Source of the DNA: Andrena cerasifolii
Taxonomy: Eukaryota; Arthropoda; Insecta; Hymenoptera; Andrenidae
Reading direction: 5' to 3'
Assembly: GCF_050908995.1 (NCBI RefSeq)
Contig: NC_135131.1
Span: 10,310,001-10,374,000 of the forward strand
Length of the DNA: 64,000 bases
Positions 9,717 to 24,045 of the stretch are shown piece after piece. The position numbers and the translations under genes are program-made. The notes beneath the pieces are model-generated. The model did not search any database. It saw nothing but the letters and a program-made list of their open reading frames with translations, and was not told the origin of the DNA. Within the stretch, counting starts at the first letter, position 1; every line of letters begins with the position of its first letter.

Positions 9717-12700
9717 CTGTAACACACAAGCAACACCTGATGTACAGACTTCAGTTGGCCCTTCGAACCATTCGAAATGGTCTACGAGATTTCACTGGCC
9801 GTTTCGGCACGGTCTGGAAGGTGCACGGGACAGGATTGTAAATTAGGGAGCGTGACCAATATCTGCTCATTTCTTTGAGCTTAGGAAGAAGAAAAAGAAG
9901 GGTTAAAAATGCTCGCGTGACTACGAAAATCATGTACAATTTGCTGTTCAAGCCATTTTTGGTAGGATTAAAGTAGAGTCGTTGCAGTTTGAAGGTAGGC
10001 TAAGCTGGTAATACTATTTCGCAAAGTATCTGGGGGTGTGGATAGGGAAATGCGTGGAAGTGGTTCTGTTCCGGAAAATAGACGAATTTAGAGGTGTTCT
10101 GGAAGTTATTTTGCTCACACGTGGGCCGAGTATTATTGAAAGTGGTGGTATTCGACGTGCAATCGCAGGAGTATCTTCTTTTATTACAAAGTCCATCATT
10201 AGTGTTACGTGGAAGGAGACGGCCCATAGCTACGAATGTCAAATTGCTGGGGCTAGCAGAAATTCTAGTTGATAAGACCCTCCATGACGCAGAGCATCAC
10301 AGTCCCTCTGCTTTAGCTAGCTACACGCGATAATTCTACAGCGAAAGAAAAGGAAACGGCGTAGATCATCCCCAAAATTGGTCAAACTATAGTTACCCTG
10401 CACCACCTCCGGCCCTTCGCACGATGGACACCATAGTAGCTGAAGATAGACTCGACAAGTTCAAGGATGCACCGCGTGCCTACAACCTCGACCATCCATT
10501 TCTAAATCGACACCGTTAATGAGTAATCACTCATCCCACAAAAGTCTCAGTTTCAATGTCTCGCTCTTACCTGAACGCCAGAAACAAGCCATCAACCCCC
10601 AGTCGTTGCAATCTACCACCGCTAGCTTTCCTTTCCTTTTCCTTTACCCAGGGAAACGCTCATGCAATTAACTCTCGTGAAATCCACTGTACCTAATCAA
10701 CAATTAGAGAGCAGAATAAAAGGACAGAGACTCAAGGGGGAGGTCATACTTTTCAGATCCTTTTTATTTACATTCCATAAAAATCTGTAGACTCTGCCGA
10801 GCAACAACTTACACGCCCGTTGCTCGGCGATAACGATATATACACAATATATATATCCTTAGTCTCCTCGTGGTATAAATCGGTATTCCAAATCCACCAT
10901 CCTCTACATAGAAATATATCTTTTGTCCACGCGCATCCGTATCGCGACTGGAAAAATAAGATTCAACAAACGACCGTGCCATCGATCTGTTGGGCGCCTA
11001 ATCCTAGTAGTACTATCTTTAAAATCATCTTGCTCCTCTTGCCGAGCCCATATAGTTCTGCACTCATGCACGCGCGCACCTAGAAGTAGGTATGTACAAT
11101 GAAGCGCGTCACGTATTCGAGGAAGAGAGAATTTTCCGGAAGAGAACAGGTTTATCTAAATTTTTTTTTTGGCATACCATGTAAATGCGGACTGTCGTTA
11201 CGCAACAATCCCTCCCGCCTTCCGCGGAGAATCTCTCGTTGGGCATACTTGACGCGCTTCGAAGATAGATCATCGTGCGCGCGTGCTCGATCACACCCAC
11301 CACGCGCAATCGCGACGCACGATCGCGTAGAATATCTTACAAATACGTTATATTGCACTGATAAGCTAAAAAAATAGGAATCTATCATTCGTTTGGCATT
11401 CGTGATGAAATCATTTGGCAGTTCGCGCGCGCACGTCGGTGGCACACGGCTAGTTCCTAATTATTAGAGACCGAACAGCGTCACCCCGTCTCCGTACGAT
11501 CGAGGATAGTTGGTTCCGACGAGTAATATACACCGTGTTCGCTTAAATGCAGCTTAAACGACTCTTACCTAGGAACGTTTGCGTTGCCGTAACAACACGC
11601 GTCTCGGTATAGAGGCTGTTCGAAAGTCACTGTGCTTTTGTGCGAAATGGGACCAATTTCGGGGCAGTACCTCGGTAACAGTTTGTGGAAACACGCCAGA
11701 AAGGTGGAAGTGAAAGACTATGGTATCGAGAATATCACGTGCGATTCAACGGTCACCCCAATTTCATTGAACCACTCGGTGATCTTTAGAACAGCCTGAA
11801 CACTGCAATTGCCAATATACAAAGTCGAGATTCGTTGGCGTTCGTAGAACTCGCGAAATCATACATGAAATGGAAGAAAAACGCTTTGGTACCTTTCCTA
11901 TACATACATCGATCGTATTATTATAGATTTCTCCCAATTTTTTTGGAAAGTATCACACGAATTGCGGCCCCTCCGCGCAGGGTGCAAATGGTAACTGCGA
12001 CTCAATCGTTCGACAAAGATTCCACTCGCAATAGTTAATACATCGCATGGGTAAATGTTAGAAACAATTGACGCGTTTGTACGTACAATTTAAAATCCTA
12101 TTATAAGACTCCCTTTGGTATTCCTTTGGATTACGACTGGCAGGGACGAGAGAACGATATCTTATCGCGTAAAAGGCGCGTTTAATTCTCCACACCAGCT
12201 AATAAAATTACGTAGAAATCCCCTGACGTGCCACGGTGCGAGTAATAAATTAAAAAGTGACGAGGAAGACTCTACCCACTGATCGAACTTGGCACGTTCA
12301 CGCCCTTCCCAGCTACGCTTCGCCAGGCAACTATATTATTCCAACTAAAACAATAAAATTCCACGGTAACTTATAAAAAGCTGTATACACTACACGCGAG
12401 AAGGAAACCTGGGGTCTGCACTTCACGTAGATTCGCGAGGAACTGACAATGGATCGACGATGATGTTGCTTACACGCGAATCTCTACAAAATGTTCCCTC
12501 GTCAGTGGGTGCAACTTTGCCTGATATCTTCTCATCGCATCCCGAATCATATCGGTGATACCCGAGCCACTCAGAAACCCGTGGTACACCATTTACCTAG
12601 AGACGACTTCTACCCCGTCGTTCGAGTAGAGATCCGCAATCCCGCGACTAAATTGAAGGGGGTTGGAACTCGCGTACCCCCCGTTACACCAGCTCGCGCG

Positions 12701-12804
12701 TCAAGGTGTTACAAAGAAAAAAAAGGAAAGGCGAGAACCTTCGTGAACGCGATGGTCGAGCGGCGACGGAGTTCGAGAATGCTAAGCGGCGAAACGGAGA
12801 CGAG
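9717..12804. other. lola array intron, upstream of the 9716 exon (one gap)
   Basis: No supported exon; the short frames at 10000-10330 have no acceptor in phase, no domain and no conservation signal visible by eye. AT-rich with scattered CG-rich patches. Confidence 0.6.
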
Positions 12805-13034
12805 CTATTTAGCGACCGATCCACCGTGAATATTGAGGATGTGCTGCTTTAGATGATCCGGCCGGCAGAAGTACTTTCCACAGAGGGTGCACGTGAAAGT
12901 GTACCTGGAGCCGAGGCCTCCGCACTCGTACCTGGAGTGTCGGGTGAGAGAGGACCGTGACCTATATCCGCGCCCGCACATGACGCACCGAAATCTCAGC
13001 TCGCTGGCAGAGACACCCTCCATCATGGGGCTCG
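12805..13034 (-). CDS. lola: lola alternative zinc-finger exon (two fingers)
   Basis: Acceptor tgtatgcttacag; 76-residue tail ASPMMEGVSASELRFRC.... Finger 1 FRCVMCGRGYRSRSSLTRHS...C is C2HC, and finger 2 FTCTLCGKYFCRPDHLKQHI...H is C2H2 (X12, H-X4-H). It ends HGGSVAK then TAG. A (CG) dinucleotide run at 13120-13138 lies just upstream in the intron. The open frame extends upstream through the intron, but the good acceptor and exact phase fix the exon start. Confidence 0.88.
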
Positions 13035-16000
13035 CTGTAAGCATACATGGAGGCGTTTTTACAACAACGGGCCTTTCTCTCGTTTCCCCCATTTCACTGG
13101 GACGATCGAACAACCCAAGCGCGCGCGCGCGCGCGCGCCTCTTCAACGTTATTCTCGCCAATAGTTTCTCTCTTCTTCGCATTCCAATTCCACCCCCTCG
13201 CGATCCCTCTACCCCGTTTTCCCCTTCGCTTGCCCATTCTCTCTTGTCAGATCCCTTTCTCTCCCTCTCTCAATGTAATATGCAGAGTACACGAGCACAA
13301 TGGTAATTCGAAGCGGGGCTGTATCTTTTACACGGTCCTCCCGCTCGCGTCTCTCGACAACGACGGAGAAAGTGAAGCTCGAGCCAAGCATGTGGACGAT
13401 GGACGGTCAAGGCTTAAGCTCGCTCCGAAAGAAGACTGCGCGCCATGTAGCTTTCCGTTCTCTCTTTATCTTCGCATTCTTAACGCGACATTCAAATAGA
13501 ATTCACGGGGATGCAGCGTGTTTTTTGCAGTGTACGAAAGACGACGGGGGTGCGTTTAATGGTCTGTCGCTCTGGGAGGGATAGACGGGCGAGCGTTTTC
13601 TCTGTGAATCTTTACCGAGGATCGACTAAAGGGAGACGTACTTGTTCAGTACGTTTCAGTGTTCCATTACGTTTAACTTTTCAGGTTTTATCCAGGGACA
13701 ACTGTATGGACGCGTCATCGTACACGAAAGTTAACCGAACGAAGAATACTGTGGGCGATGGAACTGCAGAGAATCTGCTCAGTTCTCTAGAGTATCTTAG
13801 CGGCATACTCGGCGCAGTCTTCTTTACTCTGAGCCGTTGTTATTTACATGCTGCTCCAGAATGAATGGATTTTTATTAGTGTTCCATTTTTACAACCGTG
13901 ATGCGCATAGCTATCTCTCGTTAATTCAACCCAACGTGAAAAATGCCTCCTTGTATAGTTCTTCAGACCCCCCACACGCACGCACACATACACCAGCGTA
14001 CAAGTCCATAGTTGGCACACGAATTATAAATTATGTGGAACGAGTCACGCGAGAGTGAATGATTCGGTCAAGGGACTGATTTCTTCTTCGGGACAGCTCG
14101 GATTATGTCTTTTATTTCGATCGAAGATTACTCCGCATTACATGAATGATTGTGAAGCTTGAGATCGTGGCAAACCATAAAAGGCCGGCATGCATTACAC
14201 ATCGTATCGCTGAGCATCGATCATCGCAATGATTATCGTTTAATGGAAGCTCTCTGTACAGAAAGCTTTGCATTTTTGCCAAAAAAAAAAGAGGTTTCGC
14301 ATCAGAATTAGTAGACAAGTGTTCAAAGCTTGTTGCACGAAGTGGAACAGAAATTAAAATAAATTTAATTCGACAAGTTATATAACACGATTCAACGCTA
14401 TTATCTGTTAGACAATCGACAAAGGAGTATCGTCAGAAATTAAGAAAGAACTGCGTTTAAGGTACATAGAAAATTCATCGCCTGTATCGTTCAAAGTTAA
14501 ATTTGCAAGGGGATGAAATTACCTGTACAGTCGAAGCCATTTTCAAACAGGATATACGCCGAATAACGTAACGAATTTGTTTTACGAGATGAATATTACA
14601 CCCGAGCGTTCTTGCGATTTGACTGGTAAACGAAGAAACGAGAGGGGATCGAGCGATCGACGCATCCACTTCCGTGCCATGATCTCTGCCGCTCTAAAAG
14701 AAAAGAATTGTACAAGCTAAACCCACCTTTTGCAGTCTGAACAGAAAAGAAGGGTAAAAAAAAAATAAAATTCAAAACAGATTTGCGGCTTCGATGAGCG
14801 TGGCTGAACGAGTGCGACTTGGAAGGTACTCGATCGGGTTCCAAGTGATGCTGGTCCAGAGATCCTTCGCTGCTGAGGTGGGCCCGTCGACGTTCAAAAG
14901 CTACTTGCAAGCTTTTTCCTTTTGCGAAGACACTTGGCGATCGCGCGGGTCCATTAAATCGCTTCAACATTGATTGTTCTTAAATTTTGACACGACAGTC
15001 TACGAGAATCCACTGCGAATTGAATATAAATCACTCTATCGCGATTGTGACCAAACCGAATCTGTTAACCACACGCTAAAACCGCGAAATTAATGGAAGT
15101 TCTTGCAAAATTACGATGGCTAAGGAAATGGCACCCCGAATGGAATCTCTACTTGCAAGAAACCGGCGAAAATTTACTATCACGACTTTCTGCGAGCTGT
15201 TTCGATTACTTTCAACGAACTCTGAAGCGTTATTCTGTGTTTACAAAAAAAAAGAGCGACCATAATGGCAACCGGAGCCTCCACGATCGTGGGTTTACGA
15301 GTTGTGGTTCCTGAAAAGCAGGACGTAGAGGAAGGACATGAGAAAATGACGAGAGACAGTGAGATTTTCAATTGAAAAATAGTTTATTACGCATCTTTTG
15401 GTGCTCCATCTCCCATTGGCCGACAGCTGGAACCGTGCGATCGATGGATTGCGAAACTACTCCTAATTTAGGCGACGAGTTCGAGCAGGAAGAATTCGAG
15501 ACGCCAAATGAATCCCCGGGCGTTAATGTACTTGAGAAGCAAGCGGAACCGTTTTCCTCGCAGTTAGGAAAATTCTGCGCGAATACGTAACGCGAGTTTC
15601 GTTCAATCTTCGTTGCACGAGAGATTCTACCCCTGCCGAGGCTGATGACAAGGAAGATGCGGCGATCTACCCTTCTTTTCGATCCGAGCACGCATCGAAT
15701 TCACGACCACGGCTCGCGGGCAATTGCATTTGAAATCCAAGCTCGGACTCGAGCATTTAATTAACCAAGGGCGAAGGGAAACGTTTCGAATGCTGGTTTG
15801 CCCGCGAACCGATAGAAATCCCCGTGCTTTCCAGCAGAGAAGACAAAATGAAAAGCATTGCTGCAACACACGACTGAGTCTCAGTTTTTTTCCAATGAAC
15901 GATCATTTATTTTAACAATATTTCTTTTCTCTCTCACCGTAACCTTTCCCGCAGGGATTACTTTGTACAATGATCATAGGCGCCGATTGAGTTCGAGAGT

Positions 16001-16819
16001 CGACTTCGCGTACAATTTTGAATTTGGATCCTCTTACAATGCTCATCTACAGAAACCGAAGGGGGATGGACTTATTAACCGACTGCTACGTACTTTAAAA
16101 CGGGTCAGAAATCGCGAAGATATTTTAAATCGAAGCTCCGATCGCGAGGAAGCAATGCGACAGTTAATCAACACCCGAACAGATAAAAACTACCAGAATT
16201 CGCAGCTGCGCTTAACGTCGCGAGCCAAGATGTCCCAGTCACTTGACCAACATAGAATATCCCCAGGATCTTCTCTCCGATATCACGCATCATAGGCGCG
16301 CAGAACAAAAGTAACTTAAAAAAAAATCGATAACCGCGGAGGAAAACGAAAGGTACCGAAAGACGCTCTCTCACCGGTGTCTACTTTCTAACTTTCTACA
16401 TCCACCGTCCACGCGGAGAGCTTCTAGGATCTACTTTACTAGTATAAACAAAAAAGAAGACGCGTTCTCTCCAGTTTCCTGAACCCACGAACGAAACACC
16501 TCCCCAATTGCTCGCAAGATGGTCAAGTGATTAAGCTTCAATATCCCACATTGTCGGTTCCATAAACATCCACTATTCAGACAGGGAAATCACGCGAATA
16601 TATGCGTTGAAGCAGAGACGTGGGGAAACGGGACACGCGCGACATACTTGGCATCGCGACGCGGTTTTCACCGGCTGGCTTCGGGGGGGTCATCGGTTTC
16701 CGCGAGGAAAAGTGCGACACCACGAGCAGAGAATTGATCGATCGATCCTCCCCCTGGTACTTAAGCCTCTCTTAAGAGTCCTGGCATGCCGCCACGGTGT
16801 GCTGCCCCCGCCGCTGTTG
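13035..16819. other. lola array intron between the 13034 and 17037 exons
   Basis: A (CG) dinucleotide run at 13120-13138. Two strong minus-strand acceptors occur: 14736, giving only six codons, and 15310, giving 43 residues in the lola phase (see findings). Nothing else supported. Confidence 0.5.
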
Positions 16820-17037
16820 CTACGACCTGGTGAACCGTCCTCGGGAGTAGGGCGCCAGATGGTGGCCCGTCCGCTTCTGGTGCACCCTCATGATGTCCAG
16901 CCGAGTGAAACGCCGGCAGCATGTCCTGCAGACGAACTGCTTCTCTACCCCGCACTCATACTTCCGGTGCCTGTCCAAGGAGTACTGGACGGAATATCGC
17001 CGGCCGCATCGAGAGCAACAATAGCCGAGAATCGATT
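16820..17037 (-). CDS. lola: lola alternative zinc-finger exon (two fingers)
   Basis: Acceptor acgggtgtttcag; 72-residue tail starting ESILGYCCSRCGRRYSVQYS. Finger 1 is C-X2-C-X12-H-X4-C (a C2HC finger ending RHRKYEC). Finger 2 is FVCRTCCRRFTRLDIMRVH with a long final spacing, H-X5-H. The C2HC-then-C2H2 arrangement directly after a very short lead is the classic lola tail. It ends in a basic stretch before the stop. The tail fixes the DNA target of this isoform; which Drosophila isoform it matches cannot be told by eye. It lies 3.8 kb from the next tail at 13034. Confidence 0.88.
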
Positions 17038-20000
17038 CTGAAACACCCGTTTTTGGGCCCTCACCGCAATCACACACTCGTACGAATCCCTGAGTACCTA
17101 ACACTCCATCGCCCCCCGTAGTCTCTTTACTCCGTCTGGCTGGAAACGAATGTCTCCTCCGTCTCTGTTCGTCTGTCCGGTTTACTGGTCTGTCTAAGGT
17201 GCGATCATAGGAATAGGATTGCAACTTGTTGCCGCTATGGTAATGATCGCTGCGCAGCAAGCATTGCCACAAAAACAACGGTTGCCGAGGGATTTCGGTG
17301 GGTTGGGATGTTTCGAGTGCTCGTTAAGCCGTCGTTGAACGTCGTCTGCGGTCTGAGGGATCGATTGGCGATGGTATTCGTAATCTGCAGTCTACGGAGC
17401 GTTGAAACGAGGTCGTCTTATCAATCGCAAACAGTCTACGCGTTCCCATCTCTGAAAGAGCTTCTTTACTGTGTTCCTAGCGCCGAAGACGATCGTTGGC
17501 ACGATTAAAGACGGATTAGAAGCTGGTCATTGGATTCCACGAGTTTGGTTTACGATATTTAGGGAACGGATTCGTGAACGATCGATATTCAATGCGGCGA
17601 TGAGATCTCTGCGATACCCGCAACGAGATCTCATGGACGGATTGAAGATTCGAGTTCAGTACGAGTGCCACGTGGAAATTATTCAATGAATCGGTTTCCA
17701 GAGGTTCGTTCATTGAATAGATCTATGCGAGGACTGCTTTCGAGCCCGTGATGCAATGTCGTAAAGCAAAAGGCAGAATCCGATGACCATTGGTCTGACA
17801 GTTTATGCTACTGTGCACTAATTCGTAAGTAAAAGTATCGCTATCACAGACAAGTTATCGCCACAGAGAGTGACTAGTTCAAACACGATCGTCGTCGTAT
17901 GTGTTCTCTAGCTTCAATTTCCATCGATTTTCTGATTCTCAAAATTGCAATGAATTTTCCTACAATTGCCCACTTCTTGTCCCAAAGAATCACGGTCGAT
18001 GAGAGGACGCAATCTTTCAGTCTTCCAACGTCCAGCGCCTTAGATTATGGAAGATACAGATTGCGCAAACATCGAGCTTGTAATTTTTTTTAAGAGACAA
18101 AGGTTTCCGAGTTTCTCCTGCTTGACTAACTTCCCTCGAAACCGTCTAACAGCCTTTCATACAGAGACTCATCCGCACATTTCCGAGACCACTCGCAAAG
18201 ATCGAACGAATCCCGTCGTCGTTGAATCCCACAAGTTGCGCTGAAATGTGGCGAGCAAGAAGATGGCCGAAGGGGAAAGCTAGATATCGCAGGTGCCGTC
18301 GTGAGAATCCGTTTACGATCGTCCATTAGCGAGAAGGACGGTGCAATCGCGAGACCACACGGCTCCGACGTGTGTCGAGGAGCTTGTGTACGTGGAAGAT
18401 AACAGGGATCTATCGTCGAGAAACGAAAACCAAAAAAAAAGAATAGAAAAAGGACGAATAATCAGAAGGGGGACCATGAAACGAATTACCTAAAATTTCA
18501 GGGGGAATGGGACTTAAAAACGACGCACGTAATGTCCAAACAACAATGTAAAACCTTCGGGTGTTATATCGTAGGGAAACAAAAATGCAAATTCAGAAAT
18601 GTACCAAGAGAAATATTGCAGTAGAGTATACTTAATATTGAAGCAAAGATGATTGTTCTGGCTCTACAATATGCGATGCATGGATAAAAGAACCCGAAGC
18701 AATAATTGCTTCAGTCACAGCAGACTTTCACCGTATGGAAACAATCATTTTTACGAAAGTAATTGCTATTTTAATTATAGGAAAACTGAAGGGCATCTCG
18801 CGTGCCGATACAACACGCAAGATTAAATACTTACACTATATACCTTTTACCTATTATAAACCTCGTTTAACTCTGTTAACGAGGACACTGCACGCACAAC
18901 CATGCTTCTTCGCTTGGCACAGAACACACGACTTCTCGAAAACTCGAAACGAGTATTCGAGATCAACGATCGAGTACTCTTCTTTTCTTCCAAATGTGTA
19001 AAAAGTATAATAAAGGGGAATTTTACGTTGTCGCAACGAGCAACGTTGAATTCCACAATAACGATGATTTAAAATATAAATAGCGGAGATAAAGAACCAC
19101 AATATCGCGTTAGAAGTTCACTTTGATTGATTATCGAAAGTATATGGCACATTGTATATTAAACAGTTCTCGTAGCACGAAAAGATGTCGCGCTCAAGAA
19201 CTGTCTCTGTAAAAGCATGAAATAATACAATGGTGAAAATTCCTGGAAATAATGACAATTAATGGACAAAAATATTCTCCTGTTTTACAAGTAACAACTT
19301 CGTCAGTGACTGGAGCAACCCGTAACAGGAAGCCCATAAATGGCACTGACGACACATCGATCAAAGCAATAAATCAAACAAACCTTAGTGAACAATAATT
19401 GTATGTATAATAATGTCTCTGACGTATGCAATGAGGCATACAATTTGCAAGAGGCAACCTGGAAACTTTTCAAACACACAGACCATGGAAATCACATCGG
19501 AACACATAATTGTAAATGGGTAAAAAAACATTTGATCATATGTGGGGGAACATTTGGAGACCAATAAATATAACTTAAACTAAGAATTACTCTAAAATCG
19601 AGGAAAGGTTTACCAATACTTTACCACTCCACCATTTCTGTTACCAAGTTTCTGGGCTCCAACGATGAGGTCTCCGTCTTCTTTCTTCGGCTCAAATCAC
19701 TGTTCGAAGTTCTACAAATTGTGAACTTCGAACGTCATTCCTCTTCCACACTGCTTCACGATAGAAAGATACCAAATTCGATATCTTTCAGCGACTGAAG
19801 AAACCGTGGCGATCAATCTGAATCATTAATTACAAATAACGCGTCTCCAATCAAACGATTTTGAATGCAACAGTCGAAACAAGCTGAGGGAAATGCAGAA
19901 GCTCCAAAAAAATCGAAGCTTCTTAAAGGAGACAGTAGCTTTTGTGTTTGTTTCTAAAAAGCTGTTCAAATTGAAAGCTTTTCGGAAACAAAAACAAATG

Positions 20001-23000
20001 AACAGCTGACATCTTCTGTCCATCTTCTTTCTTCGCCGATCTATTCTTCTGGCATCGAGGTCCGTAAATTGTCACTGGTAGCTAACTATCGGCACAAAGG
20101 TAACAAAACATCGCAAATTGCTAATCCAAGGTGTATGCAAAAACTGCAAAAGGCCCAGGATCCACGCGAAGTTTTGTTCACGAGTATCGACAGTTTAATG
20201 AAAGCACGGATGCGCGGATTTCACGGAACATTTGACCATTAAAATATGAAGACTCAAGCACGAAATACTTCAGTCCTCGTTTCCCTAAATTACGTCCCCG
20301 AAAACTCCACCGAATATAAACGAAATCGTCACGAAATATTCTTTAGAAAATACCAAAGTTCATATATGTCCTTACATTGCTGAAAAGGAATATTCAAAAC
20401 TGCAAATCACATAGAAATTCGTCACAACAATACACTCTGCGATCGTACAGATTCTCTAAAAAAAAATTCATTCAATTCTCCATCATCTGACATCCACACA
20501 ATCAAAAGACACACAAAGTTCGTCGAATTGCAAAACGAAGGGTCACCCCTCGATTCAAGAGAAATAATCCAATTCTCTTACCCAAAATCAAATTTCCAAC
20601 TGAATCAGGGGAACACAGCCACTTCGTTTGCAATATCGACGACGTAATTCATCTCATTATACACCACGATCGCAATATTATGTATCCAGATCAAGTACGT
20701 GCCAATGCATAAGGTGAATGATACAATTAACGCGCAATAATTACGGAGCATCGCAGAATATGGCACGATACATGTGACAGAGTCAACAGTACCTTTTCGA
20801 TGTTACCTTTTTACCTTTCTTACCACGTTTATCATTCTTACCATTTTTACCAATCTTACTATTTTTACCATTTTTATACTTTTCCTTACCACCTGCTTCC
20901 AGTATCGCCTTACCAAACAGTCTCCCAGCTTCCTCGGCGTCTCTTCGATCTTCATAATTCGACCAGGCACAGAGAGGAACGTGGTGAACGGCTAGTCGCT
21001 GGCGAATCGCGCAAAACAGCGTCGGTTCGCTTCGACAAAATTCGCCGTGCACCAAAAGCTTCCAGGATCCCCGAGGATCGATAAGAAAACGCGAGAAATC
21101 ACGACGGAAACACAAAAAGAAAGAAAAAGGTTCGATATACTGTCGCGGAAGAGTTTGGAAAACGATGCGCTTTCGTGGCGCAGGCGCCGATGAAAGTGCG
21201 AGCAAAAGTTCCGCGGTACCAATCAGTGCGCAAAGGGCGCACTGCTCGGTTGCTTCTTCTCTCTTCTCGCGCCGAGCTGAGATTGAAAGCTCACGAGGCG
21301 CGTGTCCCGGTCGAGATATCGCTCGACCGCGACTTCGCCGAAGGAACCTTCCTTAGGCTTTATCATCGGCTTGGTGTCTCTTCTCTCTTCTGTGTCTCTT
21401 CCCACGATCGTGGCCTAAACACTTGGGAGGTAAGAACGACAGAGAGAAAGAAACAGCGTACAGGATGAAAAATTGACATGGCATGGTACAGAGAACGTGA
21501 AATCGAATGGCGAGAAAGGTATAATACCATGAGCAGTAATCATCGACGAGATAAATGTATATATAAGTGGTATGGTCTTCGTACGCAATGTAAATAAATT
21601 ATATAGACGACAATATATGACAGTACATTATCGGGGTTGAAAAACAATGCGTATTGAGGAGCGTGTGTGCATCCTTATATACGTGCATACCAGCAGTGTG
21701 TGTGTGTACGTATATAGAACCGTGTTTACGCACATACAGGTGTAGTATGCATAAATCACGTGGACACACGGCAACACAGATACACAGGTTCATGTAACTT
21801 CATTGATATACGTATGTTTATACGCGTATATCGATACACTAGCGTGTAACGTCATATATACGGCGTATAAATGTACATACATACACACACGTGAAACAGC
21901 GTATTATATATATATATATACACATATGTATGTATATATATGCGTGTATGTACACACACACATATATAAATATATATATCTATATAAATATATATATATA
22001 TATATATCGGGTTAATCGAATATTTGATGTTTATATGCGTTACGAACAAAGAAGCGAGTTATGTACACATGGGTTAGTCTTTTAAAAAAAAATAATAATA
22101 AATGGTATTTGGGAACGTGTGCAAGCGCGTACGCCTCGTATTATTACATGTCCGCAGGAGAAGAGATAGTATAAAAATAATGAGTGTGTCGATCGAGCAC
22201 CACCACCACCCAAAAATGTCTATATACGTGTGTACAATTGTATATCACGCACTATCTACCCTGAAAGAGACACAACACGTATCGGATGTACGCAAGGCAG
22301 AGAACACAGGACAAGGAAAAACATCGTCTGCGCGGCTTTCCGCGGGTTTCTTCTCATCTCTCCTTTCCCCCATTCAACACGAGAACGCGCCGCGCTCGCT
22401 CACCTCCGCAGAGTTATTTAATTAAAAAAAAAAATATATATAAAAAAAAAAGGTAGAGTCGTATATAAAAATTACACTACCGAAGGAAGCGTGGCATGCA
22501 AGACGAATATTACGCAAAAAATGGCACAACGCAAATGGATTAAGAACTATCGAGTGTACGCATACACGGATGGACAAAGAAAAAGTATATATATGTTGGT
22601 AATATATATATATAAATATCACACATCGTATATATGTATACTGTTCGTTTGGTACGCGTGGAAAAAAGAGGCTTTCCGACAGGCGTGACACGCGCGCCCA
22701 CCCGACGGATGTGGAAATGCAACCGTCGACGGTGTCTAGCCACCGGTGGAAACGCGCGTCACGCCTGCTACTACCAATGGAAACGTGCTTTTTTTGTCGC
22801 GACCTCGCCCAGGCGTTTCGTATCATTCTCCAATTAAAAAGAAAAATTTGGTGGCTAACCGCCCGACTTCGCCCATCGTCGTGTCCGCGTGAAACGTTCC
22901 ACTAAGTAGTTACTTCCCCAGATACTTTAGAAATTTCCCTATGCTGGGAACGACATGCTTCCACGACGATTTCGCGCGAGACTAGACGCAGGACCAGCCG

Positions 23001-24043
23001 TTTTAAGATGGAAGAAATAAGTCCGGGAGAAAATAATGTGAACAGGGAGCGCGAGGTGTTCTCGAAAAGTTTCGGGGAACTTTTCGAGAAAGAACGCGGC
23101 ATTTGGAGCGGCGCGTATTATACTTTGTATTTCAAACGAATGGCGCAATCAGACAGATCGAGCTTGGATGCATACGGTTGGCTCTGCGTCGCAGGCCGAG
23201 AAATTAGATTTTGGAAGTGACTTTTCGATTGAATTTTTCCCTGGTTACTTGTCGGTCGACAAAAAAAAACACGCACACGACTACAGTGGGTGATTTCCTT
23301 CTTTTTCTTCGTTTAGGATACGAGGGTTGCCCTCCGGCTCGTCGACAGAGGCGATCGCGGTATATCGAGTCTGCTCGAAGAACGGGTGCTTCGAACGCGT
23401 TCATCCGAATCACGAAGCTGTCGGGTAGCCTTCGAGCAATCCACGAGCAGGCCACCACCTCTGTCATTTCCCACCGGTTTATGTGTAAATGTATACATAT
23501 ATGTATATATTATATACACACATATATATATGTATATATCTTTGTTTCCACAACGACATTTAGAGGAACTCTCTACGCGCTGCAAATAACGTGGCGCAAC
23601 GCCGGTTCTATACTTCTCCTCTTCGCTGATGTTAGGTACACGCACATGTTACGCGCCAACCGGCAAAGAGAAATCGTGAAAAGTGAAGAAAACTTTGGCG
23701 AGAAAACGGGACCAAACGGAGAAAACGTGTGTACTGTCAACGAGAGAGCGTTCAACTGAAGGCTTCCGTCAAATCGAACGACTGCGGCGCTATCAATTTG
23801 TCAATCCCGTTGCTAGAATCGTCGAGTCGATTCCCTGGAACACGTTGCCGCGTCGCGTGGATTTCTATCGAGCTTCCCGTTTGCGCAATCTCATCGTCGA
23901 ACCGTCGAGTTCAGTGCGTTGCATTCGCGAAACGAGCCTATCCGCTTCGGAGCAACTAGGAGATCGAGAAGCAAAAGGATGCCAGATGTGTAACACGTCG
24001 AATTCGAATGCTGCGATCGAGGGATGAATCGAATCGGGCTTTA
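17038..24043. other. lola array intron, 7 kb without a supported exon
   Basis: AT-rich DNA (18400-20800), low-complexity TTACCATTTTTACC repeats (20800-20890), microsatellites (21660-22010, 22590-22640, 23490-23540). No finger-like Cys/His spacing seen on either strand. Confidence 0.6.
21660..22010. repeat. (TG)/(TA) microsatellite-rich stretch
   Basis: Alternating TATATA, CACACA and ATGTAT blocks; purely low complexity. Confidence 0.85.
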
Positions 24044-24045
24044 TT
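24040..24045 (-). terminator. polyadenylation signal of the zinc-ribbon exon
   Basis: AATAAA on the minus strand, overlapping the TAA stop of the ribbon exon by two bases. This leaves essentially no 3' UTR before cleavage, which would fall around 24015-24030. Confidence 0.55.

Noticed and set aside
10000..10333. Overlapping frames on both strands
   Set aside because: No in-phase acceptor, domain or 3' signal.
14700..14736. Strong minus-strand acceptor at 14736
   Set aside because: In lola phase it gives only DCKRWV before a stop; kept as a decoy site rather than an exon.
15372..15590. Plus-strand frame with an acidic middle (GDEFEQEEFE)
   Set aside because: The opposite strand is open over the same DNA and no start or splice signal supports it.
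20783..21205. Minus-strand 140-codon frame with a Lys-rich end (KNGKNSKIGKNGKND...)
   Set aside because: The repeat comes from a TTACCATTTTTACC microsatellite, no good acceptor is in phase, and there is no domain.
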